Shown here: positions 13,148-23,608 of the stretch, piece by piece
Layout: every line of letters begins with the position of its first letter
Numbering within the stretch: position 1 is the stretch's first letter
Origin: Isoetes taiwanensis
Lineage: Eukaryota; Streptophyta; Lycopodiopsida; Isoetales; Isoetaceae
NCBI GenBank assembly: GCA_021234155.1
Contig: JAJEKV010000030.1
Span: forward strand, 7,747,890 to 7,811,889
Direction: 5' to 3'
Length of the DNA: 64,000 nucleotides
Notes under the pieces: generated by a model
What the model was told of the DNA's origin: nothing
Seen by the model: the letters and a program-made list of their open reading frames with translations, nothing else
Database searches by the model: none
Made by a program: the position numbers and the translations under genes

Positions 13148-13604
13148 ATACATCCTCCCTTGCAGGAAAGCTGCAGTTTACACTCTGCAATCTCGACTTG
13201 CGAGTCAAGAATTTCTCACCCAGCAAGCACCGGCCCTTATTCTGAATTCTCGACTCACGAGTCGAGCAAGCACAGGCCCTTATTCTTGACTCCTTTAGTC
13301 GAGAATGCCTAACTCCCTATTCTCAACTCGCGAGTCAAGAATGCCTCAGCCAGCCAACACTAGTCTACTCCCCCTATTCTCGACTCGCGAGTCAAGAATA
13401 CAACATATAACAAAAACGCCCTACTCACCCACTCTCGTCTCTCGATTGGAGAATGCGGCCATCCAGACTGGATCCCTCTACTTCAGGACCTTTGGGGATA
13501 GGGGCTTAGTCTTGATGGTCGCATACTAGATACGCGAGTTGAGAGGAGCTTTCTCGACTCACGAGTCAAAAAGTTCTGTAGTCCAAGATACAGCAATGCA
13601 GACT

Positions 13605-14575
13605 ACGTATCCCACATCCTCCCTATACCTACCCAAGCTCTAGTGCACTCTCCAGTGTCGAGTCGCAGGTGCCTCTAGCCAGTCAGAGCCACTCTCATTC
13701 AGACCATCTTCCTTGAATATTGCGAAGGGGAGGGGCCCAGACTGGGTGGAGGCCTCTACAACTAACCATGGGGGAATGCATTTGAACTTCATCTCTAAGG
13801 AGGGCTAGGGGGGTTTCTCGACTCGCGGGTCGAGAAGGCCCTCAAGCCTTACACACAGCAATGCATACTACTTATCTCATATCCTCCCTATAACTGCTCA
13901 AGCTCTAGTGCACTTTCCAGTGTGGAGTCGCAGGTGCCTCTAAAGCCAGAGCCACTCTCCTTTGAACCATCTTCCTCAAATATTGCAAAGAGGAGGGGCT
14001 CAAACTGGGTGGAGGCCTCTGGAACTAACCACAGGGGAATGCATCTGAACTTCATCTCTAAGGAGGGTTGGGGGAGGGGGTTCGACTCACGAAAGTGAAG
14101 AAGGCCCTCAAGCCTTACACGCATCAATGCATACCACTTATTTCACATCCTCCCTATACCTGCCCAAGCTCTAGTGCACTCTCCAGTGTGGAGCCGTAGG
14201 TGCCTCTACCCAGTAAAGACACTCTCCTTCGAACTATCTTCCTCGAATATTGCGAAGGAGAGGGGCTCAAACTGGGTGGAGGCCTCTGCAACTAACCACG
14301 GGGGAATGCATTTGAATTTTATCTCTAAGGATGGTTGGGGGTTTTTCTCGACTCGCGAGTCGAGAAGGCCCTCAAGCCTTACATACAACAATGCATACTA
14401 CTTATCTTACATCCTCCCTTGACCTGCCCAAGCTTTAGTGCATTCTCCAGTGTCAAGTCGCAGGTGCCTCTAGCCACTCTGAGTCACTCTCCTTCAAACA
14501 ATCTTCCTCGAATATTGCGAAGGGAGGGGCTCAGACTGGGTGGAGACCTCTGCGACTAACCACCAGGGAATGCAG
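13605..14575. repeat. Tandem array, 265-bp period, about 3.6 copies
   Basis: Landmarks recur at exact spacing. The start of CCCTATA or CCCTTGA falls at 13621, 13886, 14151 and 14416, which is 265 bp each time. Shared blocks include CAAGCTCTAGTGCACTCTCC, CTCGAATATTGCGAAG and GGGTGGAGGCCTCTGCAAC. Each unit also carries one copy of the palindrome, degenerate in the third. The last unit breaks down after about 14575, where a short GACCTCTGCGACTAACCA duplication appears. Open frames of 60-80 codons on both strands inside the array are by-products of the repeat. Confidence 0.92.
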
Positions 14576-14648
14576 ACCTCTGCGACTAACCAAAACATGC
14601 AGCTGTTCGCGAGTCACTCCGATTGGTTGCTCCCTTGCTCAACATCTC

Positions 14649-15038
14649 TCAACCTAAAGAGTGTCTCGACGTTGAAATATGCTCAACAAGGAAACAACCA
14701 ATCGAGTGAGCTTTCGAGCACCTCCACATTCTAAATAAGTCTAACATGCCTAACAGGATATCTGAAACAAGCATCCTAATAAAACACTGGTAAGCACTCA
14801 TCTCTTCTCGCAAGTATTTTTTGGGCCATTGTATCACAGATCCCGCAGCCTCTCCGAGAGGCTTTGCTTCTTTTGTCGGCCGCATCAACAAGGCATCTCC
14901 ATCAAAAACTTTCGTTAAAACGATCTTCGTGTATCCCTTCTCCATGGCGCTGTAATGAAGAGTGCCCGTGTCCTCTAGCTCATCTCTCGCTACTACCTTG
15001 GTTCCACGTACATCGATCAAATCATCTAGTTTCAACAA
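14649..15038 (-). pseudogene. DUF8039-like (CACTA transposon-associated) fragment
   Basis: A 129-codon minus-strand frame. Its middle matches the plant domain often found in CACTA-type transposon proteins: GTLHYSAMEKGY, VFDGDALLMRP and GEAAGSVIQWPKKYL, resembling the family pattern of a short lead, a VVDGDAPLPVP-like strand and a GDAVGSFVAWPK-like end. Only this one domain is present. No TNP2 transposase or CACTA termini are seen nearby, so it is a scrap. It is adjacent to the 265-bp array and opposite in strand to the FCP1-like locus. Confidence 0.5.
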
Positions 15039-15344
15039 ACCTTCGGTTAGACAGAGCTACAGATAAACCGTCGTTAGGAGCTTACATCATCGTGGCGCCA
15101 TGCCGAGAAATCGTTCAAAATCTCTCTCTGCCTCCGCCTGCTAAGACCCAATACACTCCTCTGCGCCCAATAAACTCCTCTGCGCCCGATACACTTAGTC
15201 CCTTGAAATGTGAAAGTTCGAATTAGTGTTTGGACGGGCTAAAGATAAATGTGTTGTACTTTTAACTCACTCTTTTCCCTTGAATGAGTGTATATCCTTA
15301 ACTTCAAATTTCAAAACACGCCTGAACCTGTTTTTCCATGCAGT

Positions 15345-15536
15345 CCCCAAATTACAAAGTCCCCGAAGAGACAAAGTTCAGAAGGGAATTCGAGCAGCAA
15401 GAGACAACGCCAGCATCAAGACATGACGATTCCAACAAAGAAGCATGGCACTGGATCAGAGGCGGGTTCCAGTGGCATGAAGAAACTGAAAAGCATCCCG
15501 CCCGATAAGCACTCAATTTTGATTCGATTCATCTAA
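15345..15536 (+). other. Candidate exon, basic Ser/Lys-rich
   Basis: The + frame reads SEGNSSSKRQRQHQD and then GSEAGSSGMKKLKS, a disordered basic segment with NLS-like KRQRQ and MKKLK clusters. It ends near a possible donor. A short stretch at 15566-15600 (AFTAESLIITG, followed by GTAGGA) could be the next exon. Assignment to the downstream gene is tentative. Just upstream, at about 15148-15190, is a small 20-bp tandem duplication around CTCCTCTGCGCCC. Confidence 0.25.
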
Positions 15537-15714
15537 CTGTGCTGACGATATTTTATTCTTGCAGCATTTACGGCAGAGTCTCTCATCATCACTGGTAGGA
15601 CTCCATTCTTCTTCCTTGAAGGACTGTAGACAGAGCTGCTGGAAACCTCAACAGATTTCTGGTGGTATGTGGAAGTAACATCTTGTGGGAAAGATAAAGA
15701 TCTGTTTTTCTAGC

Positions 15715-16811
15715 ACAAGGACAAAAGAAGTTCCGGCGATAAGTATAAGAAGGTCGGTGTGGTCCTATTTGTTACTGTCCCAGATCCACGACATGTCACT
15801 TTGTATGTGGAAGATGTGTTGAAGGGAAAATATTACCACACCAGGAAATTGTCAGTCTCGAATTATTCATCTACATCGATGAGCAAGGTGAAGGGGACTG
15901 ACAAAAGGCCGACACCTCTAAATTGCTAGAACTTGGGCTGCAAGGATTTAGAAGGGATGAAGAAGGCTGGGACACTCACTTCAAGAGAGCTCGAAATAGA
16001 GATATCCAGGGTGAGGGAGAAGCTCTTTAACACAGGGATGTTCACATCTAACGTGCTCAAGAGTTTAAAGCACTCAACAATCATGACAGAGGTTATTGAG
16101 AAAGAGAAAACTCCAGAGAAGAGTGCAAGTGCGGAAACTAAAAGCACTCCAGAGGATTCCGATGGGGAAGATGACGAAATGGTGGACTCCCAATTCTTGG
16201 ATCCAGATAACCAAATAAAGAAGTCGCAGAGGGGAGCTCAAAAGATGGAGCGACTGGCTCAATTTTATCTGCTGGGGATTAGCCACAAGCTGCTACTGGA
16301 TATAAGATGCTTGAAGGTGTGTACTGGTGATGCAGTCCTCTTCCACTACAGGGAATTCAATTCAGCTCACATGCTAGAGATACTGAACCTAATGGTGCGT
16401 CATCCTGTTGCGGATCCAATGCCTGTGGACGTTATTCCATTCAGCAGAGCTACAGGTGAGTTGTTCAGGTGGAGCAGTGAGGAAGATCTGAAGGGTAAAG
16501 ATGTGAGGTTCTGGGTCGTTCATAGTCAGCACAAGTGTTGCAGACAGAAAATGAGGTTCCACAGAGGATTAAGGATCGGTATTCTAAACGGGAGTGCAGA
16601 GTTCTCTATGTGGTTGGGAACAAGGACCTGGTTGAGACCATTACGTCATACTTGGATCTGCTTCATTACCATTTTCAAGACAGGAAGACTGATGGAAGTA
16701 GTAAGGACGAAGATGATGGAGATAAGGATGACAGTCAAGGTGAACCCTCACATATCGAAGGCTTAAATGAACTCGCAGCGGAACAAATAATGGAGAATCT
16801 TCGACTGAGGT
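15715..16811 (+). pseudogene. Unknown protein upstream of the FCP1-like domain
   Basis: One + frame runs from about 15715 through 16530 with a single TAG at 15928-15930, then continues one frame over (16535-16811). It reads KVGVVLFVTVPDPRHVTLYV, a coiled-coil-like basic/acidic middle (SRELEIEISRVREKL), an acidic run (EDSDGEDDEMVD, about 16165), then folded-looking blocks AQFYLLGISHKLLLDIR, ATGELFRWSSEEDLKGKDVRF and ITSYLDLLHYHFQD. I recognise no family. It ends at a GTTAGT donor next to a palindrome half-site, followed by the FCP1-like segment after a CTAG acceptor at about 16940. I infer these are one gene. The TAG and the shift near 16530 suggest decay or sequence error. Confidence 0.45.
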
Positions 16812-16940
16812 TAGTTTATTTTCCTTTTCGAGTCGAGAAACTCTCCAAGTCTTAATGTTTTTCCGATTTCTCACAAGAATCCTTTCTCGACTCGTGAGTC
16901 GAGAACCTCCTTTCGTAACTGATGGCCTTCATCATTCTAG

Positions 16941-17760
16941 GGACATCAAGCGAAATCAATCGGGACCGTTGTCGCGATCACAGGGATCTGCTGGCAATTC
17001 AATTGCACAGGAGGACACTGCATCCAAAAAAAAGTAGTCCAATACAAGGCATTGGGACCATCAAGAAAGGACTTGAAAGAATAATGATCCCGGCTCTGGA
17101 TCCCAATCAAGAAATCTGGTCAGCGCCAAACTCGAACTGGGATCTAGAGGGGCCCATCAAACTTGTAATTTTTGACGTGAATGGAGTCTTGGCTGCTAAT
17201 ACACCACGATGGTGATGTCCCTGAGCTTAACACCTCACAGAAGCCGACAAAGGTAGGGTCTAAGATCGTCTATCCTCGGCCTCAAGCAAAAGAGATTATT
17301 CAATAGTGCCTGGAACGGGGATTCGAAGTGGCCATATGGTCTTATATGGCAAAGAAAAATGTTGTCAATGTCCTTGGTGTACTCGGCCTGCCCTTTTGAA
17401 GTTCAAGTTTGTTTGGGGAAACCAAAGGGTCGAGCATGTGTCAGACCTTGATTCCGCCATCACGAAGGAGAAGCCTATTATAGTGAAAAGGCTGGAAAGA
17501 GTTTATGAAGTATACCAGGATTTTAACAAACACAACACGTTGATCATAGACGACACCGCTTACAAGTGCTATCATAAGACAATACAATCATTGCAAAGAG
17601 TTGTCGACCATAGCACGAAACAAATAAGTGGTTGTCTTACAATCTCGTTCCGTTGTTGGCAGAATCTCTGTTTTCTATTCTTGTGGGCGATGTAATTAGG
17701 AACTATCCGAACCTCAAGCAGGAATCATGAGGGCTATGGACGAGAAATATTACGGTGATC
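16941..17760 (+). pseudogene. FCP1/NIF-like HAD phosphatase domain, disrupted
   Basis: After a basic Ser-rich lead the + frame reads KLVIFDVNGVLAANT (about 17158-17200). This is the first HAD motif of plant FCP1/NLI-interacting-factor-like proteins, where the usual DxD second Asp is Asn, so catalysis is doubtful. Next come YPRPQAKEII, a TAG at about 17304, CLERGFEVAIWSYMAKKNVVN and, one frame over, FKFVWGNQRVEHV, PIIVKRLERVYEVYQDFNKH and NTLIIDDTAYKCYH (about 17535-17575), which matches the HAD acidic motif NTLLIDDSPYKA. A tail like LVPLLAESLFSILVGDVIRN follows in another frame. The domain order is complete but the frame is broken at least three times. Confidence 0.65.
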
Positions 17761-18057
17761 AAGATCAGTGACCTCTGATTTCAGCTAGCAAAATTTTGTA
17801 AAGTTTTGAAAGACATGTGAACAACTATATTATATTTCGTAATGAAAATACTTGTACATTGACTTCCTAGGGCCTTTCTCGGCTCGCGAGTCGAGAAAGG
17901 CACTGCTTGTCCAAATGATGAGACCGTTTGCATGCTTCTTTGTATGATTGGATGCACCTATATGAAATGAATGCTCTTGAATTCTGCATCCTTTTCTTCA
18001 TTACTCATGACTAATGGCACTGTAATTGTTAATCATAGATACTTTTTATTGTAGGTG

Positions 18058-18482
18058 GCTCGACACATGGCACAGATCCCGCTCAGGCTACACTCTTACC
18101 AGGGCTTTGGGATATGCTTGCTCGTGATTGCAAACGCTATGGGACCTCAAGGAATGAGGAAGAGAGGAAGAACATTTTGCAACTCCAGAAAACTCAAAGG
18201 ATCTTGCAAGCATTGCATGACATCCACGGAGGTTGGGGAACAAGCATATTCGACCTGGCGATTGATGAAAAGATGCGAGAGGATGGAGAAATTGGTTTGA
18301 CAGGCCAGCGGGTGGCTCACGAGGCACCTCCTCGTGAGGCATTTCACGTTCTTCAGGTTGCCCCCAAAGCTTATAGACGACAAGAAGAAGCCCCGCACGT
18401 TCTTCCTATAAGATGGACCACCTACCATGATGATGTAACTATAGTGACAGCAAGACTGCCATGGTCTCTGCGTCCGATGTAA
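18058..18482 (+). other. Candidate terminal exon, unknown protein
   Basis: Follows a T-rich tract and an acceptor-like TTATTGTAG. The open frame (GSTHGTDPAQATLLPG, then LQKTQRILQALHDIHGGWG, ending at the stop at 18482) is 140 codons, with composition like real coding sequence and a helical middle. No domain is recognised. The strand and position suggest the last exon of the FCP1-like gene or an adjacent gene. A palindrome copy lies on each side (17876 and 18586). Confidence 0.35.
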
Positions 18483-18959
18483 AATACGTTGTAACTATTT
18501 AATTTATTAATAAAAATTCTTTTTCAACTATAGCTTTGTTTTCAACATATAACGAAATTCCTTTATTTGAGTTGTATTCTTGATGTTCTCGACTCGCGAT
18601 CTGAGAAAACAGAGAGAAAGATATAGGATGCTTGAACCCAACCTAACATAGAAATACTCAAAATTTGGGTAGTTATAGAGGCTGAAAACTTTTACTCGTC
18701 CTTTTCGTGTAAAATAACAGGGTTTCAAAAAGAACCAGGAATCGCATGTGACCCATTTTAATTAAATGCGACTTTATTCTATTTTTATAAGCAATGTTAG
18801 TCTCTCTATTTTCCTAAAAAAGTCGAGCTAAGGCTCTTAAGGTGATTTAGATATAGTCATTTAAGCGTAATAAACGTCTGTGAGTTGTCAAATTTTGTAC
18901 CTTTTAAAAACCATAAAATTTCTTTTTGAAGTGGCACTGCTATTTATTGCTACCTCACG

Positions 18960-19060
18960 CTCTCTTTCATGCACCTGGGCCATTGGTCTAGTGGCGGGGC
19001 ACTATTCCTAGCAATGTGAAGTCTTGAGTTCGAGGCAATCCAGAGTCGCACTATATATAG
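18960..19060 (+). mobile_element. tRNA-derived SINE head, copy 1
   Basis: Contains an A-box-like TGGTCTAGTGG (about 18973) and a B-box-like GAGTTCGAGGC (about 19027), spaced as in a tRNA-derived RNA polymerase III promoter, followed by CAATCCAGAGTCGCACT. The same B-box plus CC(C)AGA(A/G)TCGCACT occurs in the insertion at 28330-28500, so they form a SINE family. It is not a functional tRNA: no acceptor stem closes. The 3' boundary is unclear. Confidence 0.55.
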
Positions 19061-20570
19061 ATTTGTCCCATTAACCTAAATGCCATATCGAAGTGGCAGT
19101 TTGAGTGCTTGCTCGACCTCTTGTTTGAAGATATTCCCTCTGGTTCTTTGCAAGATTGTGGGGCCTTTCTATTGGTTCTTTTGTTTTGAAGATTTGAATC
19201 TTTTCGTAAGCAGACTCTATAAATGCTTGTAAATCCACTGATCCATTGAATCCAATGCTTGTAAATAGTAAAATTTTCCAGGTCCATTAGCTTTTCTTTA
19301 GCAGAGCAAGATTGTTCTCACGCAGAGCTAATCTTGGGTGGAACTAGTAACTGTTTGAGGCAGGGCTCTTGTATTTTTATGTTTAGGATTCCTTTTCTTC
19401 CAAGCTTTAAGACACACTGCGAAGATTTAAAAAGTCAGGCAATGTCTTCCTTTGTTTTGTGAAGATCCAACGCCTTCTTAAATAATCGTTGTCGATTTTG
19501 CTCTTTGCTCTATTTCTTTTCAGAGACATTTCTTTCATCTAATATGTCAACACCGCCAAAGGCTATGTGTCCCTATATAATTCCCCGTACAGTGGTACCG
19601 GGATAAACGACGTGGACTTCATGTAAGCATGGGATTGATCTGAAGCATGTAGTATGGTGTAGATGAGAAAATCGTCGTGGGTTAGATAGAAAACACTTGG
19701 AAAGGGGCAATTTTGGATCAGATTTGCCTAATTAGCTTTAGAGCTAGAGAATCCATGCTTTAAGTCTTTTGTTGGTTGCCTTTTTGTTTCATTGCTATTT
19801 TTTGTCAATTTCTTTTCTTAATTCTAAACAAAGTGCACCTTGGACTTGCTCAATCGTTGAATCTGCCAATCCTACGACACGTAATGTAGGGTGGGACATC
19901 TGGAAACCTTTCATTTAGATTACAGTCATTTACGATTGGAGTCGCTATGATTTTGAAATATAAATACGAGTGCCCCTAAGGTTTTGGAATATGAAATAAA
20001 CTCTAACCTCTATTAAAATAAAATAATAACCTAGTAAGAATGATTTGACTAAGACAACCATTGACTTCAGGTGATAAACTTTTGATCTGGTTTTTGACCT
20101 CAACTGTCACCCTATCTTGATTCCTAGACTATCCACGTGTTTCTATAAATGACTTGGAGTCTCCTTAAACCCTTGGATCTTGATCTATACAAAAGAACAA
20201 TAAAAATAAAATTGCTAGTGGTCGTTCATAACAAGTCACTTGATTATGAGTTGTCATTTGATTATGATGATTCTTTCTGCATTCAGCTTCTTCGCAAGCA
20301 AATTTGTTGCAAAAACGTCAAAACTAATCATCTCTTCGTCGGATTCTACAAAATAAAAGAGCGTTAATATGGAGCTCTACAACAAATTCCATGGCTTCTT
20401 TGACCACCATGTCCATGGTCGAAACACATAACAATATTCTTTGTAAGCCTCAACTCCGCCACTTTGTTGAAGTTTATAGTCGATCTTGTGCTATCTATTG
20501 TCGAGCGAAGGCTTTGAGACATCTTCTTCATAGTCTCCTTTAACCACTGCATGTTCCAGATGGATCTTGT
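19061..20570. other. Non-coding stretch, nothing recognised
   Basis: AT-rich sequence with only short frames. No motifs, LTRs or RNA genes were recognised apart from the SINE head at its left edge. Confidence 0.5.
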
Positions 20571-20574
20571 AAGA

Positions 20575-21565
20575 GCATTTATGTGGATTTTTTTTGGAGC
20601 TTCCAGTCTCTCGGGGCCAAGATATCATCATGGTTGTTATTGGTCGCTTCTCTAAGATAGCCCATTTTCTTCCTTGCAATGTCACCATCACCAATGAAGG
20701 AACAACTGATCTTCTTTTTCTTAAAGTAGTTAGACTTCATGGATTGCTAGAGATAATCGTTAGTGATCGTGGACCTCAGTTTGTCGCAAGTTCTTGGAAG
20801 ATACTTTTGGAGCTAGTATATATCGACCATTTGTTGACTTTTGGTCATCAGTTAGAGAGTAATGGGCAAGCATAGTGCATTAACCCAACTCTAGAATGTT
20901 ATATGAGGTGCTTTATTGGTTATTAGCAGGATGATTGGAGCGATTGACTTATAGCCTAGTTTACCTATAATAACTCAGTATATGTATCCATTGGCCAGAC
21001 TCCATTCCTTTTGAACTCTAATCCTTGTTGGCCTCCTACTATTGCTGGATGTGACTCTGTCAATTCCAGTTCTGAGTCTCAACTTGAGAAACTTCAGGCT
21101 CATCAATCAGATCTTTAGCACCATCTTCTCCGTTCGGGCACATCAATATTATGCTAATTTTCATCATCAAGAAGCTCGATTCGAGCCCCTTCCTGCTATT
21201 CGTCTATCCAGTATTTTATGTTTCACTATTGGAGCCACACGCTCATAATTTCTTTCCAGATGGAGTTCCTCCCCCACCTCCAACAACAAAAAATGATGAT
21301 CGCGAGGAGTGTGAGCATTTTTAGATTTTGACTCTCAGTCTCTTCATCGGTGGCGGTATTGTTTTGTCGATTGTGAAGAATATTCTTGAAGTGATTGAAC
21401 ATGGAAACTTGCAAACAGACTAACTAATGCTCCTGAAAAAATTGCGGAGTTCCATCGATGTTACCTCGATAAACATTCTCCAAGTGATTGAACCTGCGAA
21501 CTTGCAGAAAGACTAACTAATGCTCCCAAAAAAATTGTGGAGTTCCGCTAATGTTACTCGATAAA
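20575..21565 (+). pseudogene. Ty3/gypsy chromovirus relic: integrase core and chromodomain
   Basis: Isolated 3' end of a gypsy pol. 20594-20875 reads VVIGRFSKIAHFLPC, VVRLHGLLEIIVSDRGPQF and SNGQA, the integrase core around the second catalytic Asp. Then, with stops, come a YNNS block and DS-SQLEKLQ (about 21060-21100). At 21330-21480 is a chromodomain (SLHRWRYCFVDCEEYS, then NRLTNAPEKIAEFH); the first aromatic-cage Trp of the WEGY motif reads Cys. No RT, gag or LTRs are found on either side. It is too broken to act. Confidence 0.75.
21385..21565. repeat. About 88-bp tandem duplication inside the chromodomain
   Basis: The stretch with GTGATTGAAC, ACTTGCA and ACTAACTAATGCTCC (about 21390-21477) is repeated directly after itself (about 21478-21565) with roughly 85-90 percent identity by eye. 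It duplicates the last strand and helix of the chromodomain and the start of the tail. Confidence 0.75.
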
Positions 21566-21599
21566 CCATGTCCAAGTACTCTGGTTCCAATTCTAAAGA

Positions 21600-23565
21600 C
21601 TCATCGTTGTCGTAGGAGGGGATGGTGTGATGACTATATCTGTAGGTGTTATACTTGTATGTACAAAGATGGTCGCCATACTAATGCAAAAAGTAGTTGC
21701 CTGAAGTGCAGTTCAAACTCATAGCTTTCTAGTTGCGAGGCATACACCTTTGCAACATGAACTACCAATAATTATGTAATTACAATCATTAGAATATTAA
21801 ATATGTCTAGAATATGCTCAAGATACCCAAACCCATCCTGTTTTAACAAATTGCCCCTTAAGAGCGGGCAATCCAAATACGACCTGAGCAATAGATTTGA
21901 TCGATTTATTTTTATTCATAAAAAAATCCTAAACCCATTTTTTCGTTCGTGTAATGAGTTTTTGGTATTGGAGTTTCGTAGCTCCAACTAACATCAAAAT
22001 TAATAATTCTTTGTATCTGTGCCACATATTTCATACGGGGCCCAAGGGGATGGGTACTTTAATCACAATTACTGGGAACTCCTCCAAACACAATTTCGGT
22101 TTTAGAATTGGATTCTCCAATTGTAGCAAAGCTTCAAAGCAGAACGGGAGGGCATGCCAGAATCAAAGTCCACTTTCATCAAATCTACCCAAATCCTATT
22201 AATGGCTTCTTCCATTGGTGCAAAACTTTGAAAATAAGGCTTAAGGTCTGCATGTATTAGCCGATTTCAATAGAGTTAGATTACCTGGTAGAGCACTCAA
22301 ATTGAAAGGTAAAAAGGATCATAGTATTGGAAATGCTGGTGAATTATGATAGGATATTCTACAACCCAATCTGCCATCATCAAATCTGCGAAGCTTCAAG
22401 CTTGTTTTCAGAACCTCTTCCCCCCACCCCCTAAAATACAACAATAAGAGTTTAGAATACCAAATACATGAACAAAATATACATATTATAAACCAAACCG
22501 TAGACTTAACACAAGTTATTACAGAAATATGTGTGCGTTCTAGAAATACTAGTATGTTGCTCGAAAAACAACTGCAAAATCATATAAAAATATTAGTTTA
22601 AAAGAGTACAATATACAGTTGGCACCACTCAAAAATATCTGAGGTATTTGTGCTATGCAATCATTTAGCCATCTATACAATCGCTGTGTCATGACCATCT
22701 TATCTAGAATAATAAAACTGAATGAAATTGAAGGTCAATACACTAAATGGCAAATCTAATATTTATTGCAGCTTTTATGACAAAATGTAGACTTCAAACC
22801 AGACATTTGGCATGGATTTCTGTTGATCTCTTGAGGAGTGTATATGCAAGCCTATGGCTAGAAAATTTCCCTTAATGTGTTCATTCAACATATAATACAA
22901 TCATATAAATCTGATCACTATAATTGCAACACAAAAACTCTTCAATATCTACATCTATTGCTATATGATGTCCAGACTTAGCATGTGCCAGAACTGAGCA
23001 TGACAAAAATCTCGGGATATCTAACATTCAATGCGACCTCATCTTCAAAAAACTTGGAGGTTTTTCTCCTCATTGGAAACGGCCCTAAACATAGAAAAAA
23101 AATTCCACCAATCCCCTTCCTCCAATTTCAAAAATAAAAAGATCCCTTTTTATTTATTTAAATCGTTTGCAAAACCCAATAATTGATGCTCCAAAAATAG
23201 CCAAAGCTCGCCTAATACTTCAGACATCGATGTATTCAAATTACCACAGGTGATCGGCGGTCAATTTTTTTTCATTCAGTTGCTCTGCAGCGACACCGGC
23301 AGATCATTTCCTGGCTTCGCGCCCTTCTCTATTGGAGCCCCAATTTCGGTAATCTCTGCTTATGCACTTCAAATCTTATTCACATTTCCAGGATGCTGAT
23401 GTATTGCTCGCCTGTTGATTAAATTTCTATTTTTATCGTAGGTTTCCATTCTTCTCTATTAGCAATAGAGTAATTGCTACTTCCATCCTGGTATAAAATT
23501 CGTTTTCTCTCTGAAATGCCTAAGATTTTTGTTTCTCGATTTAATGAATTTCTTTGATTGTATAG
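21600..23565. other. Non-coding stretch, likely including the 5' region of the hydrolase gene
   Basis: No family motifs. Frames reach only about 80 codons. The last few hundred bases precede the first recognisable exon of the hydrolase and should hold its promoter and 5' leader, but no TATA box or start site could be fixed. Confidence 0.45.
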
Positions 23566-23608
23566 TAAATGGATTTGTTCAAGTGATCCAGCCCTATGTA
23601 CTCTAGCA

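Larger units (their letters stand above)
13191..18607. repeat. Dispersed 22-bp palindrome family
   Basis: At least ten copies of a palindrome with the 20-nt core TCTCGACTCGCGAGTCGAGA. The best copy, at 14345-14366, is perfectly symmetric over 22 bp. Others are at 13191-13210, 13249-13266, 13321-13340, 13379-13397, 13552-13570, 13816-13835, 14081-14100, 16884-16905, 17876-17897 and 18586-18607, with half-sites near 13299, 13531 and 16829. Several mismatches fall in one arm only. All sit outside the best coding stretches, in intron-like or intergenic DNA. The motif is confined to this locus within the window. I do not recognise it as a known element. Confidence 0.85.

Noticed and set aside
13605-14575. 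CRISPR-like array
   Set aside because: Units are 265 bp with near-identical content and no unique spacers; it is a tandem satellite-like repeat.
18960-19060. Functional tRNA gene
   Set aside because: A and B boxes are present but no acceptor-stem pairing or anticodon arm can be drawn; the SINE head explains it.
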